A stretch of DNA of 64,000 nucleotides from Bradyrhizobium stylosanthis (lineage in GTDB: Bacteria; Pseudomonadota; Alphaproteobacteria; Rhizobiales; Xanthobacteraceae). This document shows, one piece after another, positions 9,079-17,719 of the stretch (positions are counted from its first letter, which is position 1; every line of letters starts with the position of its first letter). The stretch spans positions 723,663-787,662 of the forward strand of contig NZ_LVEM01000002.1 in assembly GCF_001641335.1 (NCBI RefSeq), read 5' to 3'. The notes beneath the pieces are model-generated. The model did not search any database. It saw only the letters and a list, made by a program, of their open reading frames with translations, and was not told the origin of the DNA. The position numbers were made by a program, and so were the translations under genes.

Positions 9079-9447
9079 CTACGCCACGCAGATCCCGGGC
9101 ACCGCGACCTTCTGGAATAGATGCGGGCTCGCGACGGCCGACGCCGGATAGTCCGCGATCTTGGCGCGGAATTCCGGGTGCGTGAACGCCGCTCGGAAAA
9201 GCGCATTGGATTCCCACACCGCGTAATTGAGATAGGTCGGATTGTCGCCGACGGCGCGGTGGAGCTGGGTCGAGATGAAACCCGGCTGCCGCTTCATGAA
9301 GGCGGCATCGTCCTGCCATCCCTTCAGGAAGGCTTGTTCGTCGGTCGCATCGAGCGTGAACAGGTTCACCAGCACAACGGGGCCGGCATCGAGCGCGATC
9401 TGACGGTCGATCGGGAAGGCGGGGTCGAGCGGACGCATCTGGGGCAT
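9079..9447 (-). CDS. Antibiotic biosynthesis monooxygenase (ABM) family protein
   Basis: Protein of 122 residues with the single-domain ferredoxin-like ABM fold: strand PVVLVNLFTLD, helix EQAFLKGWQDDAAFMKRQPGF, strand STQLHRAVGDNPTYLNYAVW and helix ALFRAAFTHPEFRAK. Members include small cofactor-free oxygenases and heme-degrading proteins. The W of YAVWES and the pattern MKRQPGF are typical. It is divergent from the marR gene at 9545, with shared operators between them, so it is the likely target of that regulator. The substrate is unknown. Confidence 0.8.
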   Translation of the reverse strand: MPQMRPLDPAFPIDRQIALDAGPVVLVNLFTLDATDEQAFLKGWQDDAAFMKRQPGFISTQLHRAVGDNPTYLNYAVWESNALFRAAFTHPEFRAKIADYPASAVASPHLFQKVAVPGICVA

Positions 9448-9470
9448 GGCATCACTCCGTGTAAGTTGGT

Positions 9471-9526
9471 ATTATCATGTCAATTCGACACGGTGTGACA
9501 TAGATAATTGACATTATGATGTCAAT
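9471..9526. promoter_or_regulatory. Probable MarR operators in the divergent promoter
   Basis: The palindrome ATTGACAT-N4-ATGTCAAT occupies 9507-9526, just upstream of the marR start. The same half-site, ATGTCAAT, occurs at 9477-9484 next to ATTATC, about 30 bp from the ABM start. Half-site spacing and location between a MarR gene and its divergent neighbour fit an autoregulated operator pair. Confidence 0.65.
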
Positions 9527-9544
9527 ATAGGGCAATCATTACAA

Positions 9545-10009
9545 ATGACCAGAACCAAGCGGACCCCGGCCGGCGAGGCCCTGACCGGCTTCATCCTCGA
9601 CCTGTTCCGGGCCAACGGCCTGCTGCTGACCGCCGGCGACCGGCTGGTCGCCTCGCTCGGCCTCACCAGCGCGCGCTGGCAGATCCTGGGGGCGATCGTC
9701 GATGCCGAGCGCCCGGAGCCGGTGGCCTGGCTGGCGCGCAATCTCGGTGCCAACCGCCAGAACGTGCAGCGCATCGTCAACGACCTCGAGCGCGATGGCC
9801 TCGTCGCGTTCGAGACCAATCCGCATCACCGCCGGGCGCAACTCGTGGTGCTCACCGACAGGGGTAGGCAGGTCTACGATGCCGCCGGCCGCTTGCAGTC
9901 CCCATGGGTCAACGGCCTCGCGGACGGCTTGTCGGTGAAGGAGATCGAGACGGCGCATCGCGTGATCGGCGCGCTGCGCGGCCGGCTTGAGGGGAGCGGC
10001 GAGGGGTGA
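9545..10009 (+). CDS. MarR family transcriptional regulator
   Basis: Protein of 154 residues with the MarR winged-helix layout: dimerisation helix, then LTSARWQILGAIVDAE, the recognition region VAWLARNLGANRQNVQRIVN, and the wing EKNPHHRR-like stretch FETNPHHRRAQLVVLTDRG. It probably represses itself and the divergent ABM monooxygenase, because palindromic sites lie between the two starts. The inducing ligand is unknown, but MarR/monooxygenase pairs commonly respond to phenolic or quinone compounds. Confidence 0.9.
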   Translation: MTRTKRTPAGEALTGFILDLFRANGLLLTAGDRLVASLGLTSARWQILGAIVDAERPEPVAWLARNLGANRQNVQRIVNDLERDGLVAFETNPHHRRAQLVVLTDRGRQVYDAAGRLQSPWVNGLADGLSVKEIETAHRVIGALRGRLEGSGEG

Positions 10010-10039
10010 TTGCGCCGCCCGCGCTCCTCGCGCAGGCGC

Positions 10040-10154
10040 CGTAGGGTGGGTTAGCCGAAGGCGTAACCCACCACTTTGCTATCCGCATGGAGAGAAGAGG
10101 TGGATTACACCAGCGGACTGCGCTTCGCGCAGCCGCAGGCTAATCCACCCTACG
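10040..10154. repeat. Dispersed palindromic repeat, family B variant (copy 1)
   Basis: Begins CGTAGGGTGGGTTAGCCGAA and ends with the inverse CTAATCCACCCTACG. A second copy is at 30540. It lies between marR and tctA, which converge. Confidence 0.8.
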
Positions 10155-10157
10155 AAG

Positions 10158-11666
10158 CTACGCCCCCTCGTCCAATGCCACCAGCTCGCGCTTCTTGCGC
10201 AGCGACGGCAGCAGCGGCGCGATCAGCAGCACCAGCGCGAGCGCCAGGCACGCCGCCGAGATCGGCCGCTGCACGAAGGTCCAGAGGTCGCCCTGCGACA
10301 GGATCAGCGACTTGCGCAGATTGTTCTCCAGCATCGGCCCGAGCACGAAGGCGAGCACCAGGGGCGCCGGCTCGTAGCCGAGCTTGCGCATGAAATAGCC
10401 GATGATGCCGAAGGCGATCATCACATAGACGTCGAACACGTTGTTGCTGGAGCAATAGACGCCCAGGATCGTGAACAGGATGATCAGGGGGAAGAGGATG
10501 TTGTAGGGCAGCTTGAGCAGTTGCACCCACATGCCGATCATCGGCAGGTTCAGGATCAGCAGCATGACGTTGCCGATATACATGCTGGCGACGATGCCCC
10601 AGAACAGGCCGGGGTTCTGCGTGATCAGCAGCGGGCCCGGCTGCAGGCCGTGGATGACGAAGGCCCCGAGCAGCAGCGCCATCACCACGTTCGGCGGGAT
10701 GCCCAGCGTCATCAGCGGAATGAACGCGCCGCCGGCGGCGGCGTTGTTGGCGGATTCGGGGCCCGCGACGCCCTCGATCGCGCCGTGACCAAAACGCTCC
10801 GGCGTTTTCGACAGCCGCTTCTCGAGCGCATAGGACGCGAACGAGGCGACGACCGCGCCGCCGCCCGGCAGAATGCCGAGCAGGAAGCCGAGCAGGGTGC
10901 CGCGCGTCACGGGGCCGGCACTCGCCTGCCAGTCCTCTTTATTGGGCAGAAGCTGGGTGATCTTGGCATTGATGATGTCGCGCTTGATCGCCTGCTCGGT
11001 GTTGAGCAGCACCTCGGCGACACCGAACAGGCCCATCACCACCGGCACGAGGCCGATACCGTCGATCAGCTCCATGCGGCCGAAGGTGAGACGCGGCTGC
11101 GCCGTGATGCTGTCGAGCCCGATCAGCCCGAGCACGACGCCGATGCAGGCCATCAGCAGCGCCTTCGGCATCGAGCCTTGCGTGAGGAAGGTGAGCACCA
11201 CGAGGCCGAGCACCATCAGGCTGAAATACTCGGCCGGGCCGAACGCGATCGCGATGCTGGCAAGTCTTGGCGCCACCAGCATCAAGGCGACCAGCGCGAA
11301 GGTGCCGGCGATGAAGGAGCCGAAGGCGGAGATGCCGAGCGCGGGGCCCGCGCGGCCCTGCTTCGCCATCTGGTGGCCGTCGATGCAGGTGACGACGGAG
11401 GCCGCTTCGCCGGGAATGTTGACCAGGATCGAGGTCGTCGATCCCCCATACATCGAGCCGTAGTAGATGCCGGCCATCATGATGATGCCGGATTCCGGCG
11501 TGCCCGATAGCGTCACGGGCAACAGCAACGACATCGCCGAGATCGGCCCGATGCCAGGCAGCACGCCGACCAGCGTACCGATGAAGACGCCGATGAAACA
11601 ATAAAGCAGGTTGATCCCGGTCAGCGCGACGCCGAAACCATGGGCGACATTGGCGAGCGTATCCAT
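10158..11666 (-). CDS. tctA: Tripartite tricarboxylate transporter permease, TctA family
   Basis: Protein of 502 residues, the large membrane subunit of a TctABC secondary transporter that imports carboxylic acids with a periplasmic binding protein. About 11-12 hydrophobic helices are visible. The N-terminal signature GVLPGIGPISAMSLLLPVT and its internal repeat counterpart GFLLGILPGGGAVVASFASY are the duplicated family motifs, and MYGGSTTSILVNIPGEAASV is a conserved loop. It starts 3 bp after the tctB stop, so it belongs to the same transcript. The transported acid cannot be told from sequence. Confidence 0.93.
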   Translation of the reverse strand: MDTLANVAHGFGVALTGINLLYCFIGVFIGTLVGVLPGIGPISAMSLLLPVTLSGTPESGIIMMAGIYYGSMYGGSTTSILVNIPGEAASVVTCIDGHQMAKQGRAGPALGISAFGSFIAGTFALVALMLVAPRLASIAIAFGPAEYFSLMVLGLVVLTFLTQGSMPKALLMACIGVVLGLIGLDSITAQPRLTFGRMELIDGIGLVPVVMGLFGVAEVLLNTEQAIKRDIINAKITQLLPNKEDWQASAGPVTRGTLLGFLLGILPGGGAVVASFASYALEKRLSKTPERFGHGAIEGVAGPESANNAAAGGAFIPLMTLGIPPNVVMALLLGAFVIHGLQPGPLLITQNPGLFWGIVASMYIGNVMLLILNLPMIGMWVQLLKLPYNILFPLIILFTILGVYCSSNNVFDVYVMIAFGIIGYFMRKLGYEPAPLVLAFVLGPMLENNLRKSLILSQGDLWTFVQRPISAACLALALVLLIAPLLPSLRKKRELVALDEGA

Positions 11667-11669
11667 GGG

Positions 11670-12155
11670 TCAGCCGATCCCGAACAGGCCGGAGGGCAGC
11701 TGGATCAGCAGCAGCCGCTTGAGCACCCACCACATGCCCGTCGGCACCAGCACGGCGATCGGGATCGCCAGCGTCCAGCGCACGGGATCGATCAGCCGCA
11801 GCAGGAGCAGCATCAGCGGGATCGACGACAGCAGGAAGCCCAACGGCTCCAGCGCGAAGGAGAACGCCGTGAGGCACGCGATGACGAGCAGCGGCTTGCT
11901 CCAGCGCACATTCTCCCAGCGCGAGGCCAACGTCGGCCCGCCCTCGGTGATCGCCGAGACGATGATGGAGGTCGCGAACACGCACATCAGGATGCCCGTG
12001 TAGAACAGCACGTAGCCGGAGCCGGGATCGTTGATGGTGCCGAGCTTGAGCTTCAGCCCCTGCCAGATCACGAAGCCGCCGAGCGCCAGCCCGATCAGCC
12101 CGCCCCAGAGCTCGGAATTGTTGAGGCGGAGTTTGACGTTGGTTTGGTTGGTCAT
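11670..12155 (-). CDS. tctB: Tripartite tricarboxylate transporter small membrane subunit, TctB family
   Basis: Protein of 161 residues with four hydrophobic helices: ELWGGLIGLALGGFVIWQGL, VLFYTGILMCVFATSIIVSA, PLLVIACLTAFSFALEPLGFLLSSIPLML and LAIPIAVLVPTGMWWVLKRLL. Size and topology are those of TctB, the small partner of TctA. Gene order tctC-tctB-tctA on the minus strand and 3-bp spacing to tctA support the assignment. Confidence 0.88.
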   Translation of the reverse strand: MTNQTNVKLRLNNSELWGGLIGLALGGFVIWQGLKLKLGTINDPGSGYVLFYTGILMCVFATSIIVSAITEGGPTLASRWENVRWSKPLLVIACLTAFSFALEPLGFLLSSIPLMLLLLRLIDPVRWTLAIPIAVLVPTGMWWVLKRLLLIQLPSGLFGIG

Positions 12156-12167
12156 CGATTCTCTCTC

Positions 12168-12323
12168 GTGCCCCGGACGCGGCGCAGCGCCCTAAGTGCG
12201 TTCACGCACGTCTTCGACGTGCTATCGCGGTGCGCTGCAGAGCCGGGGCCCATCAGTGGGGGCGAAGCAGATGGGTCCCGGCTCTGCGCAGCAGCGTTGC
12301 ACGCTGCAGCGCGTCCGGGACAC
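12168..12323. repeat. Palindromic repeat, family H
   Basis: Ends GTGCCCCGGACGCGGCGCAG and GCAGCGCGTCCGGGACAC are inverted. Inner blocks CCGGGGCCCATC and GATGGGTCCCGG also pair. It is inserted between tctC and tctB inside what should be one operon. Confidence 0.7.
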
Positions 12324-12337
12324 AAGCAGCTCGGCCC

Positions 12338-13312
12338 CTACTTCTTCGCCAGCCCGAGCGTGTCGATCACCTTGCGCTCGGATTCGGTGACCTCGACGAC
12401 GAACTTCTTGTAGTCCTCGGTGTTCTTGTAGTTCGGCACCATGTCGTATTTGGCGAGCGTGGCGATCACCGCGGGGTCCTCGACGGCCTTCTTGAAGGCG
12501 TCGTGCAGCTTGGCGACGATCTTCGGATCCATGCCCTTCGGGCCCGCGACGCCGAACGGGGAATCGTAGACCATGGGATAGCCGAGCTCCTTCAGCGTCG
12601 GCACGTCAGGATAGTTCGGCGACCGCGCGCCCGTCCACACCATCAGCAGCTTCAGCTTGCCGGCATCGACCAGCGGCCGCCATCCCGTCGAATCCGCCTG
12701 CAACATCGTGTGCTGGCCGAGCACCGCAGCGTTGGTCTCGGCGCCACCCTTGAACGGCACCTGCGTGAGCTTGATGCCGGACATCGCCGCGATCTGCTCC
12801 ATGCCGATATGGAGCGAGGTGCCGGTGCCCGGCGTCGCATAGGTCACCTTGCCCGGATTGGCCTTCGCGAAGTCGACCACGTCCTTCCAGGACTTGAACT
12901 GCGACTCCGCGCTGGTGGTCACGCCGAACGTGTAGCCGGTGAGGTGAATGATGTAACTGAAGTCCTTGGCCGGATCCCACGACACTTCCTGCATCAGGGG
13001 CAGACGGAACACCGTGATCGGGATCTGCGCGATGGTGTAGCCGTCGGGCTTGGCAGCCGCCGCCATGGTCGCGGGACCCACCGTGCCGCCGCCGCCGGCC
13101 TTGTTGTCGATCACGATCGGCTGCCCCAGCACTTTCGAGGCGCTGTCGGCGATCGCGCGCATGGAGATGTCGGTCGATCCGCCGGCCGGCCACGGCACGA
13201 TCAGCGTGATGGGTTTGCTGGGATAGTCCTGCGCGCCGGCGGCCGTTGCGAGCAATATGCCCGCGGCTTGCATGGCGGCAAAGGCAATCGTCTTCAGCCC
13301 GTATCGCGACAT
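12338..13312 (-). CDS. tctC: Tricarboxylate transporter periplasmic binding protein, TctC/Bug family
   Basis: Protein of 324 residues with a signal peptide (FAAMQAAGILLATAAGAQ) and the Bug-family core: YPSKPITLIVPWPAGGSTD near the mature N-terminus, PIVIDNKAGGGGTVGPATM, and PNYPDVPTLKELGYPMVYDS. Bug proteins bind one small carboxylate in a Venus-flytrap cleft and hand it to TctAB. It is the first gene of the tctCBA operon and is separated from tctB by a palindromic repeat. An alternative signal-peptide start was not needed. Confidence 0.93.
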   Translation of the reverse strand: MSRYGLKTIAFAAMQAAGILLATAAGAQDYPSKPITLIVPWPAGGSTDISMRAIADSASKVLGQPIVIDNKAGGGGTVGPATMAAAAKPDGYTIAQIPITVFRLPLMQEVSWDPAKDFSYIIHLTGYTFGVTTSAESQFKSWKDVVDFAKANPGKVTYATPGTGTSLHIGMEQIAAMSGIKLTQVPFKGGAETNAAVLGQHTMLQADSTGWRPLVDAGKLKLLMVWTGARSPNYPDVPTLKELGYPMVYDSPFGVAGPKGMDPKIVAKLHDAFKKAVEDPAVIATLAKYDMVPNYKNTEDYKKFVVEVTESERKVIDTLGLAKK

Positions 13313-13514
13313 CTAAACACCTCCCTCGCAGCGGTCTCGCTGGACCGCCGTTTCTCATTGTTATGAGGGGATTGTCCCCGAAATCACCGGGGAAGAAAAG
13401 CGCATTGCGCAGGTCGCGCGCAGGAGTGCGGCGCCGATCCCCGCGGAAACGCGACGTGCGACAATTGGTCGTTTGCAGACGTGCCGAGAGGCGGAATTTG
13501 AGGCCCGAAAGACC

Positions 13515-16382
13515 TTACGCCACGCGCCGGACCGCGCTCAGCGCCTCGATGGTGCGGCCGACCTCGGCCGTCGGGCAGGGCTTGCCGAAATAATAGCCCT
13601 GTACCGCGGTGCAGCCGCATTCGCGCACGAAGTCGAGCTGCTCCTCGGTCTCCACACCCTCGGCCGTGGTCTCGACGCCGAGCACGGAGCCGAGGCTGGC
13701 GATGGTGCGGACGATGGCGACGCTCTCCGGGCTTTCGCCGAGCGTGCCGACGAAGGAGCGGTCGATCTTGATGCGGTCGAACGGAAACTTGCGCAAATAG
13801 CTCAGCGAGGAATAGCCGACGCCGAAATCGTCGAGGCTGACGCGCACCCCCAGCGCGCGGAGCTGGTGCAGGATCTCGATGGTCGCCTCGCTGTCGTCGA
13901 GCAGCGCCGTCTCGGTGACCTCGAGCTCGAGCCGTTGCGGCGGCAGGCCGGCTTCCGCCAGCGCGCTCGTGACCAGCGCCACCAGCCCGCGGGAGCGGAA
14001 TTGCACCGGCGAGAGGTTCACGGCGACGGTGACGTCGGGCCAGGAGGCCGCGGTGGCGCAGGCCGTGCGCAGCACCCATTCACCGATCGGGACGATCAGT
14101 CCGTTCTCTTCCGCGATCGGAATGAACTCGGCGGGTGAGACGAAGCCGCGCGACGGATGCTTCCAGCGCAGCAGCGCCTCGAAGCCGGTGAGTTCGGACG
14201 AATCCAGCCGCATCTGCGGCTGGAACACCAGATGGAACTGGTTGGACTCCAGTGCACCGCGCAGATCGTGCTCCAGCGCGTGCCGGCTGCGCGCCTCTTC
14301 CTCCATCTCGGGCTCGAACAGCTGGTAGGCGCCGCGCCCCTTGGCCTTGGCCTGGTACAGCGCGAGATCGGCGCACTTCATCAGTTCGTCGGCGTCCAGG
14401 CCGTGATCGGGTGCGATCGCGATGCCGACGGAGACGCCGACATGGATCGCCTGGCTCTCCAGCGGCGGCGGATGACCGATGATCTCGACCAAGCGGCGGG
14501 CGAGTCGTTCGGCCGACTGCGGCTGCGGACCGCGCTGCAGAACCGCGAATTCGTCGCCGCCGAGGCGCGCGACGGTGTCGTGCTCGCCGACATTTTCCTT
14601 CAAGCGCGCAGCGACCCAGCGCAGCAGCCGGTCGCCGGCGGCATGGCCGAGGCGGTCGTTGACGGTCTTGAAATTGTCGAGGTCGAAGCACAGCACCGCC
14701 ATCGCGCCGCCGGCGATCGCGACCTGGTTCAACCCCTCGCCCATCTTCTCGCGGAACAGGGTGCGGTTGGGCAGGTCAGTCAGGGAATCGTGCCGCGCCA
14801 TGTGCGCGACGCGGGCCTGGGCCTTGTGGCGCTCGGTGACGTCCTCATAGGTGACGACCCAGCCGCCATGCTCCATCCGCTTGTGATTGAGCTTGATGAT
14901 GCGGCCGTCGCTCAAGTGACGGTGCAGCGTGTGCTCTCCCTCGCGCAGCCGCTCGACATAGTCGGCATAGATCTTCGCGGCCGTGGTGTTCGGGTGGATG
15001 CCGAGCTCGCAGCTATGCTCCATGATCTCGCGCATCGAGACGCCGGGCTTCACCACGTCGGGCGACAGCCCGTACATCTCGATATAGCGGCGATTGCAGA
15101 CGATCACGCGCAGGCTCGAATCGAGCATGCACAGACCCTGGCTCATGTTGTTCAGGGCGGCGTCGAAGCGCCGATATTGCTCACTCAGCTCCTCGACCGC
15201 GTGCTCGCGTTCGGTGATGTCCTCGTAGGTGGCGACGAAGCCACCCTCGGCCAGCGCGCAATAGCGGACCGAAATCACGGTGTCGTTCGACATGCGCCGG
15301 CGCATCGGCGAGCTGTCGCGGCTCGCGATCCGCGCGCGGGCGGCTTCGAGGATCTGCTGCGGGCTGTATTCCGAAGCGAACGCGCCGTTTGTCATCGAGC
15401 GCTCGATCAGCTCGCCGAGATGCGTGCCGGGCCGGGTCTCCTCCTGCGACAGGTGGTAGATCGTGCGGTAGGTGGTGTTGCAGACGCGCAGGCGCATGTC
15501 GCTGTCGTAGAAGGCGAGCCCGTGCGCCATGTTCTCCAGCGCCGCGTCGAGGATGAAGTTCTGCTGCCTGAGCGTTTCCTCGTATTGCAGCCGTTCGGTG
15601 ACGTCTTCATGCACCGTCACCCAGCCGCCGTCGGGGAGGAAGCGGGAGACCGCCTGTACCATCCGCCCGTCGTAGCGCATGACCAGGAGGGTTTTCGCCT
15701 TCCTGTCGCGCACGTCCTCGAGCCTGGTGCTGCGGAATTCGTCGGCCGGTACGCCCGGCAGGTTGCCGCGCGAGAGCCAGTGTTCGATGGCCGCATCGTG
15801 CGTGATGCCGGGCCTCACGATCGCGGGGTCGAGATTGTAGAGCTTCAGGAAGCGCTCGTTGCAGACCACGACGCGGCTATCGGCGTCATACATGATGAGG
15901 CCGTGCGACATGTTGGAGAGCGCATGCTGGCTGCGTTCCGTCTGCACGCGCAATTCGGCTTCGAGCCGGGCAAGGCGGCTGACGTCGTCGCAGATCGTCA
16001 TCCAGCCGCCGCCTGGAAGCGGCTTCAACTCCAGCGACATCACGAGGCCGCTCGCCAGTCGCTGCTCGGTTCGGAACGGTTTGCCGCCAGCGATCTGCGC
16101 GATCCGCGCCGAATACAGCGCGTCGATCTCGCTCTCCGGAAAGTTGCCGCGCATCGCACTGTGCTCCAGCACTTCGCGATAGCTGGTGCCGACGTGCACA
16201 ACATCGTCCGACATGTCGAACAGGCTGAGGTAACGCTGGTTGACCAGCACGATCCTGTTGTCGGCGTCGTAGACGCAGACGCCCTGCTCCATGCGATCGA
16301 GCGCAAGCTGACTCAGCGCAACCAGGGCCTGCGGGCCCTGCTCGCGGCTTGCACCAAGCTCGTTGTCGCAGGTCGACGTCAT
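13515..16382 (-). CDS. Multi-PAS GGDEF-EAL sensor protein
   Basis: Protein of 955 residues with no signal peptide or membrane helix. Four tandem PAS-like regions occupy about 24-145, 150-270, 278-395 and 400-515, each with a motif such as MEQGVCVYDADNRIVLVNQR, MSHGLIMYDADSRVVVCNER, MAHGLAFYDSDMRLRVCNTT or MSQGLCMLDSSLRVIVCNRR. GGDEF follows (LPNRTLF, intact RLGGDEF), then EAL (GFEALLRW, LSLDDFGVGYSS, IKIDRSFV, AEGVET). Both catalytic motifs are intact, so it may make or degrade cyclic di-GMP under PAS control. The four near-identical PAS openings suggest internal duplication. The signal is unknown. Confidence 0.93.
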   Translation of the reverse strand: MTSTCDNELGASREQGPQALVALSQLALDRMEQGVCVYDADNRIVLVNQRYLSLFDMSDDVVHVGTSYREVLEHSAMRGNFPESEIDALYSARIAQIAGGKPFRTEQRLASGLVMSLELKPLPGGGWMTICDDVSRLARLEAELRVQTERSQHALSNMSHGLIMYDADSRVVVCNERFLKLYNLDPAIVRPGITHDAAIEHWLSRGNLPGVPADEFRSTRLEDVRDRKAKTLLVMRYDGRMVQAVSRFLPDGGWVTVHEDVTERLQYEETLRQQNFILDAALENMAHGLAFYDSDMRLRVCNTTYRTIYHLSQEETRPGTHLGELIERSMTNGAFASEYSPQQILEAARARIASRDSSPMRRRMSNDTVISVRYCALAEGGFVATYEDITEREHAVEELSEQYRRFDAALNNMSQGLCMLDSSLRVIVCNRRYIEMYGLSPDVVKPGVSMREIMEHSCELGIHPNTTAAKIYADYVERLREGEHTLHRHLSDGRIIKLNHKRMEHGGWVVTYEDVTERHKAQARVAHMARHDSLTDLPNRTLFREKMGEGLNQVAIAGGAMAVLCFDLDNFKTVNDRLGHAAGDRLLRWVAARLKENVGEHDTVARLGGDEFAVLQRGPQPQSAERLARRLVEIIGHPPPLESQAIHVGVSVGIAIAPDHGLDADELMKCADLALYQAKAKGRGAYQLFEPEMEEEARSRHALEHDLRGALESNQFHLVFQPQMRLDSSELTGFEALLRWKHPSRGFVSPAEFIPIAEENGLIVPIGEWVLRTACATAASWPDVTVAVNLSPVQFRSRGLVALVTSALAEAGLPPQRLELEVTETALLDDSEATIEILHQLRALGVRVSLDDFGVGYSSLSYLRKFPFDRIKIDRSFVGTLGESPESVAIVRTIASLGSVLGVETTAEGVETEEQLDFVRECGCTAVQGYYFGKPCPTAEVGRTIEALSAVRRVA

Positions 16383-16737
16383 GGGATCGGCGTGATCTCG
16401 GCGGGCAATAGACTTAACGCAACGTAATTCCTCTACCGAGCGTAGCGAAGAGGCGGGAAAATTCCCTTAAGCGCGTTAGTTTACGGAGGGTGACTTGCGA
16501 TGGAGAGAGATCGCTTCGCGCGCGCGAGTGCTGCGCGGCCTGCAAGCCAGAGTTGGCTGAAGTGCGCAACAAGTTCGGTGTCGTCCCGGCGAAGGCCGGG
16601 ACCCATAACCACAGGGAGAGGTCTGGCGAAGACTGTTGGTGAAGAGGCTCTCCGTCGGTACCAACACCTGTACCGAAGGATGGATCACGCGGTATGGGTC
16701 CCGGCCTTCGCCGGGACGACGGAGACAATGGGATAAC
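16383..16737. other. Intergenic region with family A repeat
   Basis: No convincing gene. The right half is the family A repeat at 16580-16720. The left part is AT-rich for this genome around ACTTAACGCAACGTAATTCC and may carry the promoter of the PAS-GGDEF-EAL gene. Confidence 0.5.
16580..16720. repeat. Dispersed palindromic repeat, family A (copy 2)
   Basis: Ends GTCGTCCCGGCGAAGGCCGG and CCGGCCTTCGCCGGGACGAC are near-perfect inverses, with the variable centre seen in other copies. Confidence 0.9.
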
Positions 16738-17613
16738 CTACGGCCCGTACAGCACCAGCTCCGTGTCGGTGAGATCGCCGAGTTGCGGCCGGTGCGGGCC
16801 TTTGAAATATTTGCGGCCGCGCCGCTCCGTATAAATACCGGCGAGGCCGGGAATTGGGCCGTTGGCGTCGACGGCCACCGCGATCTTGCCGAGCCGCAGC
16901 AGCAGCCGGCCGATGCGGCCGGCGCACTCGGCGTATTCGGCGGCGCTGCGGCAGTAGATCAGCTTCATCGCGGGCGGCGCGATGAAGCCGCGGCGGATGC
17001 GCACCGGTTGCAGGATGAAGGGGAACGTTCCCTTCGGCGTGCGGCAGACGACGCTGAGGCAGTTGTAGCGCGCATGCCGCGTCAGGATCTCGGTCTCGTC
17101 CGGAGAGAGCCCGTCGATCGTCTTGGCGTGCTGGGAGATCACCTCGATCTTGCTCCAGCGCGGGGCGCGCGCCAGCGCAGGCACCGAGAAGAAGATGCCG
17201 CGGCAGTAATTGCGGAAACCCTGGGCCTCGATGATCGGCCAGGTCCACGGCGCCGGGCTGATGTTGAGATAGGTGACGTCCTTGTGCCGCTGCGCGACCT
17301 TGGTCAGGAACGGCGCGTAGTTGCGGTAGGCCGGGTCGACATACCAGCTCGACAGATTGCACTGGATGGCGGTCTCTTCGCCGTGCTTCCGCGTCGTGTA
17401 GATCAGCAGCAGCACGCCGACGGGCTCGCCGTCATTGTCGAGCATGTAGCCGAAGCGCGGATAACCCTCCGGCACAGGCCGGAAGGCCTGCCGGCGCAGG
17501 CCCTGCATCCAGTATTCGCGTGAGCGGCCGACGAAGCCGCGCGTCAGCAAGTCCGCGATCTTCTCGACGTCGGACTCGGTGATCTCGCGGCAACGGACCT
17601 TGGTATGGATCAC
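16738..17613 (-). CDS. GNAT-like acyltransferase linked to the aminoacyl carrier protein locus
   Basis: Protein of 291 residues from a GTG at 17613. It opens IHTKVRCREITESDVEKIAD, a typical GNAT first strand and helix, followed by FGYMLDNDGEPVGVLLLIY and CNLSSWYVDPAYRNYAPFL, which corresponds to the GNAT acyl-CoA-binding region. The family assignment is by fold pattern only. It could transfer an acyl group to, or an aminoacyl group from, the neighbouring carrier protein; that is inference from position. The frame stays open upstream to an ATG at 17739 overlapping the ligase stop by 20 bp, so translational coupling from that longer start is possible, but the extra residues do not look like a domain. 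Confidence 0.72.
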   Translation of the reverse strand: MIHTKVRCREITESDVEKIADLLTRGFVGRSREYWMQGLRRQAFRPVPEGYPRFGYMLDNDGEPVGVLLLIYTTRKHGEETAIQCNLSSWYVDPAYRNYAPFLTKVAQRHKDVTYLNISPAPWTWPIIEAQGFRNYCRGIFFSVPALARAPRWSKIEVISQHAKTIDGLSPDETEILTRHARYNCLSVVCRTPKGTFPFILQPVRIRRGFIAPPAMKLIYCRSAAEYAECAGRIGRLLLRLGKIAVAVDANGPIPGLAGIYTERRGRKYFKGPHRPQLGDLTDTELVLYGP

Positions 17614-17719
17614 GCTCGTCTTGCCCGTGGAAATGGTCGGCCTCGTCTGATCTAACGTTTCAGCATTATGTTTCCGGAAGACCGCTTCGCGCGTTTCGCT
17701 ATGCGGTCCGCCGAATGCG

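Noticed and set aside
14157-16427. A 756-codon plus-strand frame opposite the PAS-GGDEF-EAL gene
   Set aside because: Shadow frame. Only the minus strand contains RLGGDEF and EAL motifs.
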